From: Pholiota molesta
Lineage: Eukaryota > Basidiomycota > Agaricomycetes > Agaricales > Strophariaceae
Assembly: GCA_014925825.1 (NCBI GenBank)
Contig: JACGCK010000095.1
Location: forward strand, 1-64,000
Direction of reading: 5' to 3'
DNA length: 64,000 nucleotides
Below, piece by piece: positions 62,888 through 64,000 of the stretch. The notes below the pieces were generated by a model. It ran no database searches and had not been told where the DNA came from. It was given only the letters and a program-made list of their open reading frames with translations. Both the position numbers and the translations under genes were made by a program. How positions within the stretch are numbered: position 1 is the first letter of the stretch; each line of letters starts with the position of its first letter.

Positions 62888-64000
62888 AGGTTGGCCTAGA
62901 CGAACGTCGACCCATTCGGCTGAGTCCATCAACAAGCCAGATGCTTATGCTTCGCGAAATATTAACTCCACCACGATCTTACGCGGGTTCAGAAGGTCCA
63001 ACAACGTCGTTGCTTCCGACTACCCCAGGTTCCGCAATCCGAAAAGTTCGGCGTTCTAGTGGTTCAATTTATTTCTCAACCAAACCATAATCCATTATCT
63101 AATCGATGTACAACAATAGAGTGGGTTTCATCACCGCCACCGACGCCGAACCGATATCCTGTCTCTTCCAACAATATTGATGCTTTCAATAGGTGAATGA
63201 TACAAGTTTATTTGTCTTTTCAACGGTGCTGACAAAAACACAGCACACTTTCGGTCCTTAAGATTACGCGATCCCTAAATGATCTCATTCAAAGCATGGT
63301 TCTTTGCTACAAGAACTGGGTAGGTTCGGAACAGTGCAGTTGTTGTGGTTTTTTTTCATTTCATTTCTTATTTCAGTTGAAACCAGTGGACAGAATCCCA
63401 TCGCTAAAAGAAGCTAATATCCTGGTTCGCTACCGAATTTTGCTTCTTATAACAGATATATATGCCTTCTTCATATCGTCTGCTATGAAAGCTAGCTGTA
63501 ATATTTGATGGTAGGTACAGGTTCCATGACGGAATACGCCCATCGCCATCATCCAGAAATTCCTCACCACTATGTGCAAAACTTCATCGACACCAGGCTA
63601 GACACCAGTGCATTTCGCGCAGTATTAGAAGGGTCGGTTAGGCAAACATGGTCGGCCTATCTCTATAATTCTAATAGGGATCTCAGTCAATTGGCCGGAA
63701 GGCTAGCATCGATCGTGAACGAAGTATGTTCGATGGCTCCGATGGCAACTCGTTGAGCTTGGTGGCCTATATCTCATTTCAGATGTAGGACATGTAGGAC
63801 ATACACCGTATACCCCACGCATTGAGTTATGACGCATATACCCCACTAGGTACAGATGTATTATTCAATTCTATCCGGGCTGAATAGAGGAACCTTGTAC
63901 ATACCAGCTTCGCATTGGTTTCGCGCGTGGCCAACGTAGTATATCACGGTCGTATATAGGCGCACAGTGAGCGCTTACTCGTGCAATGTATGACAATATA
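62888..64000. other. Window end; possible further exons
   Basis: Exon-like pieces on the plus strand (STLSVLKITRSLNDLIQSMV after an acceptor near 63242; LKPVDRIPSLKEANIL after an acceptor near 63378; a frame at 63514-63756 with HHPEIPHHYVQNFIDTRLDT) may belong to the kinase-like gene or to a separate one. I cannot join them with confidence and recognise no domain. Confidence 0.25.

Overview
The window looks like nuclear DNA from a mushroom-forming basidiomycete (Agaricomycetes). The evidence is dense 50-60 bp GT-AG introns, a gpd gene whose first intron follows the ATG directly, a DUF6535 membrane protein, an F-box-like protein of agaricomycete type, and a secreted GH115 xylan glucuronidase as expected in a plant-litter or wood decayer. 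I see no tRNA, rRNA, CRISPR array or prokaryotic operon.

Layout. 1-14 kb: GH115 alpha-glucuronidase (+), Hsp70 exchange factor Fes1 (-), a small unknown gene (-), and a large multi-pass membrane protein (-). 15.7-23.5 kb: a Cid1/Cid13-type nucleotidyltransferase with a long disordered tail (-), then the DUF6535 membrane protein (+). 25-32 kb: a membrane-protein fragment, a diverged triosephosphate isomerase-like gene ending in a fold-back palindrome, glyceraldehyde-3-phosphate dehydrogenase (+), and a secreted bacterial-type solute-binding protein (-). 32.4-40.6 kb: a 1342-residue coiled-coil protein and an amino-acid/choline/GABA-type permease (both +). 40.6-57 kb is gene-poor; it holds a 0.5 kb TA-flanked inverted-repeat element (MITE) and one GC-rich, intronless, low-complexity gene. 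57-64 kb: F-box/LRR-like protein, cytosolic-type malate dehydrogenase, and a kinase-like gene lacking most of its catalytic lobe.

The genes do not form one pathway or cluster. GAPDH, MDH and the TPI-like gene are central-carbon genes; the GH115 enzyme and perhaps the solute-binding protein act outside the cell.

A caveat governs the whole annotation. Many conserved genes (GH115, FES1, the small gene, the membrane protein, GAPDH, the permease, MDH) are broken by apparent loss of exactly one base from a run of identical bases, while others (nucleotidyltransferase, DUF6535 protein, solute-binding protein, coiled-coil protein, F-box protein) read cleanly. I interpret this as uneven homopolymer deletion error in the assembly, not as pseudogenes. 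Exon boundaries in the affected genes are therefore approximate.
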